Origin: a virus
Direction: 5' to 3' (one strand)
DNA length: 41,856 bases
IMG/VR virus record: IMGVR_UViG_3300049825_000474
Coordinates: 1-41,856 of that record
Below are positions 31,554 to 38,756 of this stretch, in pieces. The translations under genes were made by a program, and so were the position numbers. The notes under the pieces are model-generated. The model was not told the DNA's origin and searched no databases. It was given only the letters and a program-made list of their open reading frames with translations. Numbering within the stretch: the first letter of the stretch is position 1; every line of letters starts with the position of its first letter.

Positions 31554-31898
31554 ATGGAAAACAACAAACCAAACAACATTGAAGAAGTTAAACAGCGTTA
31601 CGTAGAAACCATGCTTGCCGTGCCGACCTCAAGCCGCAACTACTGCCGGTTGGTAGCGGTACAATCTCGCAAGCTAATGGATACCCTGCTAGGCGTGGGG
31701 TATTCACAGACCGACGCCGAAGCGGCACTGTATGAGGCGCACCGAGAGCTATCCACGGGACGGGCGCTGGCCTCGCTCCTAGTGTGCCAATGCGCAGGTT
31801 ACTGCGCTGGCGTTCAATGCGCAAAACACCTCGGTAAAATGTCGTGCGGGGCTCCTTCGGTTGCCGGAAAGTCTGTTTGCGCGGAGTGTGCGGCATGA
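31554..31898 (+). CDS. Island protein 1, helical with Cys-rich C-terminus
   Basis: This 114-residue protein is the first gene of the rightward island. Residues 1-80 are helical (NIEEVKQRYVETMLAVPTSS, LGVGYSQTDAEAALYEAHRE). The last 40 residues have six Cys in a CQC...C...QCAKH...C...VCAEC order, which may bind zinc. No family is recognised. The gene lacks a ribosome-binding site and its promoter predicts a leaderless mRNA. Its stop overlaps the next start (ATGA). Confidence 0.75.
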   Translation: MENNKPNNIEEVKQRYVETMLAVPTSSRNYCRLVAVQSRKLMDTLLGVGYSQTDAEAALYEAHRELSTGRALASLLVCQCAGYCAGVQCAKHLGKMSCGAPSVAGKSVCAECAA

Positions 31899-32395
31899 GC
31901 AGCTACTACAACGGCGCACAAGAGAGAGAATCGGACCCGAACGATACCGGGCCGCTGCAATTGCCGTCAAAACGCGAATTGCTTGAAGAGTGGCTGGAAA
32001 AACGCTTTGCTAGAGACAATACTGCATCTTGGCTAACAATAGCGGAGGCCGTTGAGGAGAGAACGCGCGCAGAAATGGCCGCATTGGCGGAAGGGTCGAA
32101 TGTTGATGTAGTGGGCCGACTCATGCAAAAAGTCGCAGATGAGACCGAATGCCGAATGCGGAGCTCCATCGACCGTGAATCAGAATTACGCCTCGCCGCT
32201 GAGCGCCGTATTGCCGAATGGCAGCAAGCGAACATGCGGATAAAGGAACAACTCTCTCGCTCATTGAGCCTACTTTCTCGATGTGAAGTTGGATATCGCA
32301 ATCTTGTGGATTTCCATCTGATACCGGACACGCACATCCCCGACGCCATGGTGGAAGTTGAGTTGATTGCGCAGACAATCCGGGAGATTGAGTAA
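31895..32395 (+). CDS. Island protein 2, coiled-coil
   Basis: This 166-residue protein starts in an ATGA overlap. The first 25 residues are polar and flexible. The rest is helical and rich in Glu/Arg (KRELLEEWLEKRFARD, RRIAEWQQANMRIKEQL), with a Leu-rich region SLSLLSRCEVGYRNLVDF and an end of VEVELIAQTIREIE. It may form a dimeric coiled coil. Function unknown. It is followed, in a TAATG overlap, by the transposase-type zinc-ribbon fragment. Confidence 0.72.
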   Translation: MSSYYNGAQERESDPNDTGPLQLPSKRELLEEWLEKRFARDNTASWLTIAEAVEERTRAEMAALAEGSNVDVVGRLMQKVADETECRMRSSIDRESELRLAAERRIAEWQQANMRIKEQLSRSLSLLSRCEVGYRNLVDFHLIPDTHIPDAMVEVELIAQTIREIE

Positions 32396-32562
32396 TGAGC
32401 AAATCCACTATTAGCACCTTCCAACTGTTCGAGTTGTTCCCCGATGAGACGACGGCGCGGCTTTATCTGGAGGGTCGCCTTTGGCCGAACGGCGTCACCT
32501 GCCCAAGCTGCAAAATGGGGGAGCGGATCACAACCCGTGCCCGCGCCGGGTTCTATCGATGA
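32395..32562 (+). pseudogene. Orphan zinc-ribbon domain of an IS1595-type transposase
   Basis: This 55-residue open frame reads like the N-terminus of IS1595/ISXO2-type transposases: F-Q-L-F-E-L-F-P-D-E-T-T-A-R-L-Y-L-E-G-R-L-W-P-N-G-V, then C-P-S-C and E-R-I-T-T-R-x-x-x-G-F-Y-R. In full-length members the sequence continues with a second Cys pair and the DDE-type catalytic domain. Here a TGA follows and the downstream 60 bases show no continuation in any frame that I can support. No inverted repeats were seen. It is either a deletion relic or a domesticated DNA-binding domain kept in frame after the island genes. Confidence 0.72.
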
Positions 32563-32622
32563 GTACGGCGCGTACAAGGCGAGTTTCCTGTCTTACTCCG
32601 GGCCCGCCTGGTCTGCAAATCC

Positions 32623-32895
32623 CTAATCGCCATCGTCCGAGCCGGTTTCGTCTTCGGCGCCGCCCACCTTATCGGCCAAGTACTTAAGCATTTCCGAAGC
32701 CGAGCCGAACACGTAGCGCTCTGTGACGCCGGGGTCATAGTCGCCCGCCTTCGGCTTCTTGGCGCTGGCGTGGTCGCATTCGACTTCGAAGCCATTTTCC
32801 GCTGGTTCAATCGATATGCGCCGCAGTTCGCCGAGCTTGCCGCCGCCGCTCCCTTCGGATGCTGCGCGCGAGAGTATGCCGGCCGGTGCGTTCAT
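32623..32895 (-). CDS. Small acidic protein downstream of terminase
   Basis: This 90-residue protein starts 9 bases after the terminase large-subunit stop. The middle is a beta-like stretch (RRISIEPAENGFEVECDHAS), then YVFGSASEMLKYLADKVGG and an acidic tail (AEDETGSDDGD). Many phages carry a similar short protein near portal or terminase, with unknown function. Its stop faces the rightward island across 60 bases with no visible terminator. Confidence 0.7.
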   Translation of the reverse strand: MNAPAGILSRAASEGSGGGKLGELRRISIEPAENGFEVECDHASAKKPKAGDYDPGVTERYVFGSASEMLKYLADKVGGAEDETGSDDGD

Positions 32896-32904
32896 GGGGT
32901 GATT

Positions 32905-34407
32905 CTACACCATGCTGCCAGGGTTGGCGATGCGAGGCCGCACCACAGGAGCCGCAGGCCCAGGCCGACAGATAGCCACGCCGTACGGAGCCCGCACCCG
33001 GTACCGCGTTGCGTCCATCAGATGGTCGTATTCCTTGACCACACGCCCCTTTTCGTCGCGCCGGTACAGCCGGAATTCTGAGCGCCAGTTGCCCAGCGAG
33101 TTGAACACTTTCAGCGAACCAGCTTGCATCATGGTCAGCACGTCGAGCAATCCCGCTTCAACCGCATTATCCGCCGCCGTGAGCTTCAGCCCTTGCCGCC
33201 GATACAGTTCCATGAGTTGCTGGCCATCGGCCTGCCCGCGCCCGAAGCTGGCCGGGTCGATTACGCCCGGTATCCACTCGCCGCGCGCCTTGATCGCCGA
33301 AGCGTGTTCCGCGACGCCAGCCTCGGATCGGTAGTGCTCTGCGTAGAGGTAGAGCGTTTGCGCCTCGCGATCGAGCGCGCCCCACACCGCCGCAGTACGG
33401 TTCCAGCCCACGTCCAACCCGTAGCAGCGCGGCCAATGGTCGGGGATGGCGAAGTCGGGGACAACGATATCGGTCTCGGGGATCGGATAGATTGCGCCCG
33501 CGCCCAGGGTCGGCACGCCGCGCCGCCGCGCATCCCGTTCGTGCGGGGCCCACCGCTTGTACATTTCCTCCTTGTCAGCTTCGGTGAGGTGGGGCACGTC
33601 GTCTTGCGAAACAAACGTGACGTGCTTGCCTTCATTGCGTTGCCCGTCCGGGGTGCCGTCGGGCAGAAACTGCTTTACTAGCGGAGTGATGCCCTTTAGC
33701 GGCGTAAAGGTCAGGTACACAATGCCGCCGGCGAAGTCCGAGCCGGTCGCCTGGGTTCGGGTCAGGCACTCAGAGTACACGTCTTCGGGGCATTCCTCGT
33801 CGAGCCAGGCGAAGTGCTTTGAAGTGCCCTCGAACGAGGCGCGGCCTTCGGTGAAGGATTTGAAAATCAGCATCGATTGGCCGCCCGAGACGTGGCGCAC
33901 GAAGATGGCTTCGAAGGCGTCAGGAACGCCCGATTTACGGATGGATCGAATCAGCGTATGCGCCGGCAGAGTGCCCGTGCCCAATGCCGAGATCGGCCCG
34001 AGCAGCTTGGTTTGGATAATCTCCGTTGTCTTGGCGGAAGTGGTGCCCGCGGCGTACCCCGTGGTGGCCCCGGTGAAGCGCCGCCCTTGCCACCAGTCGG
34101 GGTACAGGCCGGTGAGATGCAGCGCCGTTTCGTAGGCGCCCGCTTCAGTCTTACCGGATCGATTTCCGCCGAGAAGAATCCGCTCCCGCTCGACGGCGCC
34201 GGCCGCGAAGAAGTCCAGTTGCTTGCGGTAGAGCTCCCGACGGTACGGCCCGGTTGCCGGAAACATGCGCTCCAGCCCCGAGCGTCTCCGCAGGAGCTCG
34301 GCCCTAGCCGCGGTCAAGAGCGCTTGCGCCTGGTCCTTCGTCTTGATGTTCAAGAGCGCGCCCGAGGATGGCTGCGAGTTGCTCGATTTGTTCGGTAGAG
34401 AGTCCAC
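32905..34407 (-). CDS. terL: Terminase large subunit
   Basis: This 500-residue packaging motor carries a Walker A G-N-R-S-G-K-T-E at about 81-88, then the ALHLTGLYPDWWQGRRF segment typical of P22-like and related TerL. Walker B is F-A-W-L-D-E-E at about 199-205, with a threonine motif region near FTPLKG. The nuclease part starts with GIxTLGAGAIYPIPE-like sequence at about 298-311 and Y-G-L-D-V-G-W (Asp 332), with a late D-H-L-M-D-A-T-R. The start is a GTG lying 104 bases inside terS with no clear ribosome-binding site; TTG codons and an ATG (34264 region) are later choices. Confidence 0.9.
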   Translation of the reverse strand: MDSLPNKSSNSQPSSGALLNIKTKDQAQALLTAARAELLRRRSGLERMFPATGPYRRELYRKQLDFFAAGAVERERILLGGNRSGKTEAGAYETALHLTGLYPDWWQGRRFTGATTGYAAGTTSAKTTEIIQTKLLGPISALGTGTLPAHTLIRSIRKSGVPDAFEAIFVRHVSGGQSMLIFKSFTEGRASFEGTSKHFAWLDEECPEDVYSECLTRTQATGSDFAGGIVYLTFTPLKGITPLVKQFLPDGTPDGQRNEGKHVTFVSQDDVPHLTEADKEEMYKRWAPHERDARRRGVPTLGAGAIYPIPETDIVVPDFAIPDHWPRCYGLDVGWNRTAAVWGALDREAQTLYLYAEHYRSEAGVAEHASAIKARGEWIPGVIDPASFGRGQADGQQLMELYRRQGLKLTAADNAVEAGLLDVLTMMQAGSLKVFNSLGNWRSEFRLYRRDEKGRVVKEYDHLMDATRYRVRAPYGVAICRPGPAAPVVRPRIANPGSMV

Positions 34408-34774
34408 TGAGATTCAGGTTACCCGGTAACGGGCCGCCATCGTGGCCCGCGAGCAGCAGCTTGTCGGGTGTTTTGTTGTCGGTTCGGTCCAGAATGGAAT
34501 CACAGGCCCGCAAGCGCACATGCTCATTCTTCGCCGATTTGGCCAGCCGCACGAGTTCAGCAGCGGCCGGATCAGCAGCCGCAAGCAAGCGCATCGCGGC
34601 CGCGTTCCGCGCGTTGGGCGCCATGCCGCCGTGCTTGCAGCAGACCTTTTGCCCGTTCATGGCGTAAGCCCGGCATTGGCGCCCGCTCCCGTCGGAGGCG
34701 TGGGCATGGCAGCGTTGCGCTTGGCGCCCACTGGTGACGTTCTTTTTCTTCGGCTTTTTAGGTTCGCTTGCCAT
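34304..34774 (-). CDS. terS: Terminase small subunit (candidate)
   Basis: This protein has 156 residues from the ATG at 34774; the longer open frame upstream overlaps two small genes and is rejected. A Lys-rich start (KKPKKKN) is followed by the cluster RCHAHASDGSGRQC-R-A-Y-A-M-N-G-x-x-V-C-x-K-H-G-G, a Cys/His motif common in phage small-terminase-like proteins. A helical region comes next (NARNAAAMRLLAAADPAAAE) and then a Leu/Gln-rich end. It sits directly before terL and overlaps it by 104 bases. The DNA-recognition role follows from position and motif. Confidence 0.68.
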   Translation of the reverse strand: MASEPKKPKKKNVTSGRQAQRCHAHASDGSGRQCRAYAMNGQKVCCKHGGMAPNARNAAAMRLLAAADPAAAELVRLAKSAKNEHVRLRACDSILDRTDNKTPDKLLLAGHDGGPLPGNLNLSGLSTEQIEQLAAILGRALEHQDEGPGASALDRG

Positions 34775-34785
34775 CGGACACCCGA

Positions 34786-35073
34786 TCATACTCCCGGTTG
34801 GTTTCCGCCGGGCGACGGGCGATACAGCTTGACACGCATAGTCTCCCCTACACGGAACGTTAAGTCCAGGCTGCGTGCGTCTTTGAAGCGCTTCCTGATT
34901 GCCTCCCCCTCGGCAAGCCGTGCACGCAAGAGCCTCATTGTTTCGTTGTGCAAAAACTGAATCGACTCCGGCGGATAGACCAGCCGAGGCACCGAGGCAG
35001 CGCAGGGCAGCAACTTCGCCTGGACCGCAATCACGCCGCCCAGTAGCGCTCCGAGTAGGCCGCGCCGCGTCAT
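34786..35073 (-). CDS. Small protein with twin-arginine-like N-terminus
   Basis: This protein has 95 residues from the ATG at 35073, which overlaps the stop of the 31-residue gene (ATGA). It opens MTRRGLLGALLGGVIAVQAK, an R-R-G-L-L motif and hydrophobic stretch like a Tat or Sec signal. The mature part has two helices with many Arg/Glu (FLHNETMRLLRARLAEGEAI, RKRFKDARSLD) and ends LTFRVGETMRVKLYRPSPGG, a short beta segment. No family is recognised. Expressed in the packaging operon, 12 bases before terS. Confidence 0.66.
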   Translation of the reverse strand: MTRRGLLGALLGGVIAVQAKLLPCAASVPRLVYPPESIQFLHNETMRLLRARLAEGEAIRKRFKDARSLDLTFRVGETMRVKLYRPSPGGNQPGV

Positions 35074-35165
35074 GGCTTGCACCCCCAATCCGGCCCGCCA
35101 TCGTAGAACACAATCACGACAATCGCGAAGATGATCCCCGAGATAAACCCCGCCACAAAGTTCAT
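35070..35165 (-). CDS. 31-residue single-pass membrane protein
   Basis: This small gene is chained by ATGA overlaps on both sides (stop of the 239-residue gene; start of the 95-residue gene). Residues 1-22 are a transmembrane helix (MNFVAGFISGIIFAIVVIVF), followed by the short tail YDGGPDWGCKP. It is the open frame's own ATG rather than the longer upstream extension. Function unknown. Together with the following RR-signal protein it may act at the membrane. Confidence 0.66.
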   Translation of the reverse strand: MNFVAGFISGIIFAIVVIVFYDGGPDWGCKP

Positions 35166-35881
35166 TTTTTGCCGCCTATTTCCGCCACTGCGAGCTCTGC
35201 TTGTTCTTTGGCCATGCGCAAGCAGGCGCCGGCCTCCGCTTCGTGGCCTTCGAGCTTCACGAACCGTTCGGCCGCCTCCAACTGGCACATCACGAGGCCA
35301 AATCGCCGTTTCAGCTTGTCTAGAGATTGCAGGGTCATGGCTGGATTGTCGCACGGGTTCGGCCCGATCGCCCATGACCAATATAAGCGCGCAGACCCAG
35401 CCTCATAAAAGTGCGAGCCTGGATGGCCTTCTGGTAGCGAGCAGCGCATTTTGAGCGTGCCCGACGACCTTAGCGCCCCACATTGTTCGCGCGTAGGCTC
35501 AACCTCGGTAGTCTCGTCGGATAACCCCCCTGCCCCCTTTACCTGTTCGGTAGTGTTGGGATTTTCCGATTGTACACGTGGAGGGCAAAATCGATTTTCT
35601 TCAGTTGTCGGAACATCACACCGCAGACCGCAGGAAGTGCAAACCGGAACGCCGTCTTGCGCGTGGCCTGGGACTAACCATGCATGCTGTTGCTGTCGGT
35701 AAAGCCTTAATGGCGGACGTTTCGCTCCTAGACCTGCAGCGAACAGCCCCTCCGTCAGCAGCCGCGCCTGTTCGGCAGTTTCTTTGGTGTTTTGCGCCCA
35801 AAGATTGAGAAGTTTATCCCGATCGGCATAGATCTGGACTGTTTTCATTAGCAACTCTCGAAATTCTAGCGATAGCGACAT
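35162..35881 (-). CDS. Uncharacterised protein with Cys motifs
   Basis: This 239-residue protein has AGGAGAAACC before its ATG. Helical ends flank two Cys-containing parts: C-T-S-C-G-L-R-C near residue 80 and C-G-A-L-x-x-S-G-T-L-x-M-R-C-S-L-P-E-G-H-P-G-S-H-F near residue 135. The latter is a short Cys/His pattern seen in many phage proteins of unknown role. The C-terminal helix (GLVMCQLEAAERFVKLEGHE) is amphipathic. It sits between DnaB and the packaging genes in a translationally coupled series. Confidence 0.72.
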   Translation of the reverse strand: MSLSLEFRELLMKTVQIYADRDKLLNLWAQNTKETAEQARLLTEGLFAAGLGAKRPPLRLYRQQQHAWLVPGHAQDGVPVCTSCGLRCDVPTTEENRFCPPRVQSENPNTTEQVKGAGGLSDETTEVEPTREQCGALRSSGTLKMRCSLPEGHPGSHFYEAGSARLYWSWAIGPNPCDNPAMTLQSLDKLKRRFGLVMCQLEAAERFVKLEGHEAEAGACLRMAKEQAELAVAEIGGKK

Positions 35882-35889
35882 GGTTTCTC

Positions 35890-37242
35890 CTACAAGCTGA
35901 GTTGTGCCAATTGTTCCGGTTGGCCCGGTTCGGTCATGCGCATGTAGCGCCCGTCGAATTCGATTTCACACTGCCCCGTTACGCCGCCGCGCTGCTTACG
36001 TAGGAACACCGTTAGCGGTACTGGCAGTTTGTTCTTGCGGCACTCTGCCAAGGTGGCCGATCGGCAGAACAGCATCAGCACGTTGTCTGCATTTTCCTCG
36101 ATACCGCCGCAGTCTTTGATGTCCGCAAATTGGGGCTCTCGATCCTCTTTCACGTGCTCCCGCGAAAGTTGCGCCATAATCACGATTGCAACGCCCAGTT
36201 TGCCCGCTAGTTGCTTGAGCTCTTGCATGATCGTGTCAAGTTTCTCGATGGTGGTTTTCCCTGGACCGCGCATCAATTTCAAGTAGTCGATTATCAACAT
36301 TTCAGGCCGCTTGCCAGCCAGCGCCGCGCGGTTATATTCCGCCTCTACCTTGCGGATGGTGACGCCCTTCGTGGTCGAAATCCAGAGCGGCATCGCGTCG
36401 AGATCCGAAATGGAGCGCATCAGCGCCCGTCTTTCGGCTTGGCTGACGTTGCCCGCACGTAAGCGTGCGTGGTTCACGTCAGCCAGATCAGCGAGCAACC
36501 GTTTGATGTATTCTTCCCCGCGCATTTCAAGCGGCCAAATGGCAACAGGCACGCCCGCCGCAGCAGCCCGTTGGCCTAGTATGCCGGCGAGTGCAGATTT
36601 GCCCATGCCTGGCCGAGCCGCAACCACCGTTACCGAACCGTAAGTCAGCACGGGGAAAATTTTAGCCAGCGGTTCCCACGGGGTAGGTATGCCCGATTGG
36701 GCAGCGAAGAAAGCATCGGCCCCGCCAGCTTCGGCTAAGATTTCCCCTGCCGTCTGCCATGGGTGGCCGATTCCTGCCACGGAAACGGACCCTAGCGCGT
36801 CTATTCGCTCCTGGACGGTGCCAAGGGTGCCCGAGTCAGACATCGCGGCCTCCAAGAGCTCCTGAGAGGCAAAAATGATTCGGCGCAAGTGCGACTTTTC
36901 GCGGAGAATGCGGACGTAGGCACCGAGATTATAGATTTTCGGGAGGTGGTCATCCATCGACACGAGGTAGCTAAACCCATCAACCGATTCGAGTTGCCCT
37001 CGGTTTCGCAGTTCGTGGGCGAGGGTAATCCGGTCGATTGTCCCGCCATTGAGCGCGATCGCTTGCATGGCCGCGAAGATGCGCCGATGTTTTTCCAGAC
37101 TAAAATCGGCCGAGTCCAAGTCGGAGATTGCGTCCCAATTCGCCCCGTCGAGTTGGACCGATCCAAGCACCAGTTGCTCGCATTCGAGGCTTGCCGGCAG
37201 TGGCCTTGATTCTGGTTCGGAGATCGCGATAGGCGCCTTCAC
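35890..37242 (-). CDS. dnaB: Replicative DNA helicase (DnaB-like)
   Basis: This 450-residue protein has the DnaB N-terminal domain (SLECEQLVLGSVQLDG, LEKHRRIFAAMQAIA) and a RecA-like domain. Walker A is A-R-P-G-M-G-K-S-A at about 206-214, Walker B is M-L-I-I-D-Y-L-K-L-M, and Q-L-S-R-E precedes F-A-D-I-K-D-C-G-G-I-E-E-N-A-D, the DnaB motif 4 region. It unwinds DNA 5' to 3' at the phage fork as a hexamer. It starts in an ATGA overlap with the initiator gene, the usual initiator/helicase pair of phages that lack their own polymerase and recruit the host replisome. Confidence 0.93.
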   Translation of the reverse strand: MKAPIAISEPESRPLPASLECEQLVLGSVQLDGANWDAISDLDSADFSLEKHRRIFAAMQAIALNGGTIDRITLAHELRNRGQLESVDGFSYLVSMDDHLPKIYNLGAYVRILREKSHLRRIIFASQELLEAAMSDSGTLGTVQERIDALGSVSVAGIGHPWQTAGEILAEAGGADAFFAAQSGIPTPWEPLAKIFPVLTYGSVTVVAARPGMGKSALAGILGQRAAAAGVPVAIWPLEMRGEEYIKRLLADLADVNHARLRAGNVSQAERRALMRSISDLDAMPLWISTTKGVTIRKVEAEYNRAALAGKRPEMLIIDYLKLMRGPGKTTIEKLDTIMQELKQLAGKLGVAIVIMAQLSREHVKEDREPQFADIKDCGGIEENADNVLMLFCRSATLAECRKNKLPVPLTVFLRKQRGGVTGQCEIEFDGRYMRMTEPGQPEQLAQLSL

Positions 37243-38180
37243 GCCGTTTTCGCCTTCACTGGCAGCGGGTCACCAAAGGCGTTGAACCCAGCCGCCAGGC
37301 GCCTCCGCAGTTCGTCGACGGTGATATCGGCTTCGTAGGCGTCCGCGGCCTCCTGCTCCAACCGAAAGCGCTCCCGCCGTTCGGCTGTGGTTTCTTCGCG
37401 TGGCTTTTCCGGCTTCGAGGACTTCGGCGGAAGATCGATCCATTTGGCCAGCTTGTCGCCACCCGGAGAAATCCAGTTCGTGAGCAGGGGAATGAATTTT
37501 TCCTCCGTGCCTTCGCGCCGCCAGTACTCCAACCAGCCTGCATGAGCCTCCCGCACACGAAATTCAGAGAAATTCGGATTCCTGGATTCCCTCACGAGCG
37601 CTTGCCCTATAGCTTGAACCGATACCCCGCCCTTGCCCTTGGGGTGAGCTTGGGAAAGGAACAAGGCCAAGTCATCCAGCGGCGTGGGCTCGTGCTGTGA
37701 GATAGCAGGCTGTGGTGACGACTTCGACTCCGACTTCGACTCCGACTTCGACTTCGACTCCGACTCCGACTCCGTTCGCGTGCGCGACGCGCGTAGCGGA
37801 ATATTTCCGTGGATTACGGAATTCTCCGGTGGATTTCCGTGGATTGGGGGAGCTGGGCACTTTGGCTTAGTCTGTTGACGCTGGCCAAACTGTTGAATCT
37901 CAAGGTAATCCTTACCATCGACAGTGTAAGAAACCACCAGTGGACGCGACCCATTTTCGCATTCCTCCAGAAATCCACGGATTTCCACCGTGGAATACGG
38001 TGGGTCACGGTGAGGCCACAGTTTTCCACGGAGAACTACGGGAGACCATTCTACCCGGCCAAAATCATCGACCACGCAGAATAGGGAGAGGTAAAAACGA
38101 AAGGCCGCATCGGATAGCGCGGCAACGCGCTCGCTCGAAATCAGCCCGTCACGTAATAGTCTGGTTGGCAATTTAGCCAC
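37239..38180 (-). CDS. Replication initiator / helicase loader-like protein
   Basis: This protein has 313 residues from a GTG at 38180. A TTG three codons later has better spacing from AGGAGG and may be the true start. The N-terminus (PTRLLRDGLISSERVAALSD, then AAFRFYLSLFCVVDDFGRVE) resembles winged-helix N-terminal domains of phage replication initiators. It contains DYLEIQQFGQRQQTKPKCPA-like joining sequence, then a striking Ser/Glu/Lys tract (residues 135-155). The C-terminal part (EFRVREAHAGWLEYWRREGT) is helical, ending in a basic/acidic region. It precedes dnaB with an ATGA overlap, so binding origin DNA and loading DnaB is likely. Confidence 0.72.
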   Translation of the reverse strand: MAKLPTRLLRDGLISSERVAALSDAAFRFYLSLFCVVDDFGRVEWSPVVLRGKLWPHRDPPYSTVEIRGFLEECENGSRPLVVSYTVDGKDYLEIQQFGQRQQTKPKCPAPPIHGNPPENSVIHGNIPLRASRTRTESESESKSKSESKSESKSSPQPAISQHEPTPLDDLALFLSQAHPKGKGGVSVQAIGQALVRESRNPNFSEFRVREAHAGWLEYWRREGTEEKFIPLLTNWISPGGDKLAKWIDLPPKSSKPEKPREETTAERRERFRLEQEAADAYEADITVDELRRRLAAGFNAFGDPLPVKAKTA

Positions 38181-38326
38181 CTCCTCTAAGGTGTGCCGGG
38201 GGACGGGTGTAGAGGCACCCGCCCGGGACCGGCGTTCGGTATCGGGAGCTACCCGACATCGAAAGTCTACGCCGCTTCCGGCGAATTTGCAATGCAGGAC
38301 CGCTCAAGATCGGCGAAAATCAGGTT
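38181..38326 (-). other. 146-base gap with three hairpins before the replication genes
   Basis: Three inverted repeats follow each other. CCGGG+CGGGTG pairs with CACCCG+CCCGG (38196-38226, 3-base bulge), TCGGG with CCCGA (38242-38256), and CGCCG-CTTC-CGGCG (38270-38283). On the minus strand they lie in the leader of the replication operon. They could be an attenuator, an origin element or RNA-stabilising hairpins. No T-run terminator is seen. Confidence 0.45.
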
Positions 38327-38653
38327 TCACGCTTGCACCGCCCGCGGCCGCCCGCGCTTGTCCTCTACTATTTCAACGCCGGCGCCCTTTGCATTAAGTG
38401 CGTTTACTAGCCGGTCGAATCTGGACACGGACGGCGTGTCCTGTTTTTTCTCCGCGCCAGCCCGCGGCCGCCCGCGCTTGTCCTTAACGACTTTGGCGAG
38501 GTCTTTCGGGTTGATCATTTGGTAGTTCCCGACCTGATGCGCCCGCAGCTTGCCCGTCGAGATCCAAGCGTAGATTGTATTCCGCGAAACGTTCAGTTGT
38601 TCCGCCGCCTGCTTGCCTGTAATCAGATTTGTCATTGTAATCAGCTTCGCCAT
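38327..38653 (-). CDS. HTH regulator (excisionase-like) with two AT-hook motifs
   Basis: This protein has 108 residues from the ATG at 38653. Residues about 7-56 (NLITGKQAAEQLNVSRNTIY, AWISTGKLRAHQVG) form the helix-turn-helix of the MerR/excisionase type, which binds operators. Two copies of D-K-R-G-R-P-R-A follow, at about 66-73 and 99-106; R-G-R-P is an AT-hook core. Both lie in a perfect 24-bp DNA repeat, so the tail arose by duplication. It is the first leftward gene and faces a divergent promoter, so it probably controls the early switch. No Shine-Dalgarno precedes the ATG; the TTG at 38689 is within the -35 region. Confidence 0.78.
   Translation of the reverse strand: MAKLITMTNLITGKQAAEQLNVSRNTIYAWISTGKLRAHQVGNYQMINPKDLAKVVKDKRGRPRAGAEKKQDTPSVSRFDRLVNALNAKGAGVEIVEDKRGRPRAVQA
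38341..38484. repeat. 24-bp direct repeat pair
   Basis: The same 24 bases, beginning CCCGCGGCCGCCCGCG and ending CTTGTCCT, occur at 38341-38364 and 38461-38484, exactly 120 bp apart. They encode the two AT-hook motifs (minus strand) of the HTH protein. The identity at DNA level, silent positions included, suggests recent duplication or selection on DNA. Confidence 0.85.
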
Positions 38654-38659
38654 GCTGAC

Positions 38660-38689
38660 AGCGTACAGCAAACCGGTATTAGTGGTCAA
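38660..38689 (-). promoter_or_regulatory. Leftward promoter of the HTH regulator (leaderless type)
   Basis: On the minus strand TTGACC (38689-38684), an 18-base spacer and TACGCT (38665-38660) are followed by 6 bases and the ATG at 38653. T-rich sequence precedes the -35 box. The box spacing to the ATG equals that of the rightward promoters. Confidence 0.55.
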
Positions 38690-38730
38690 GAAATAAAAAT
38701 GAGGGTAGCGCTATTTTGTTCTTGACTACC
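38682..38730. promoter_or_regulatory. Inverted-repeat operator between divergent promoters
   Basis: GTGGTCAAGAA (38682-38692) and TTCTTGACTACC (38719-38730) are imperfect inverted repeats, each containing the -35 box of one divergent promoter. The right arm shares TATTTTGTTCTTGAC with TTATTTTGTCTTGAC at 40696. A dimeric regulator such as the HTH protein could bind both arms and repress both genes. Confidence 0.5.
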
Positions 38731-38750
38731 TAAAAACGGCATGGCACGAT
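38722..38750 (+). promoter_or_regulatory. Rightward early promoter (leaderless type)
   Basis: TTGACT (38722-38727), a 17-base spacer and CACGAT (38745-38750) are followed by 6 bases and the ATG at 38757. There is no ribosome-binding site. It should drive the rightward early genes to at least 40709. Confidence 0.55.
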
Positions 38751-38756
38751 GTGGAC

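Noticed and set aside
34775-35113. Long N-terminal extension of terS
   Set aside because: It covers the 95-residue and 31-residue genes, which have coherent signal or membrane sequence and ATGA coupling.
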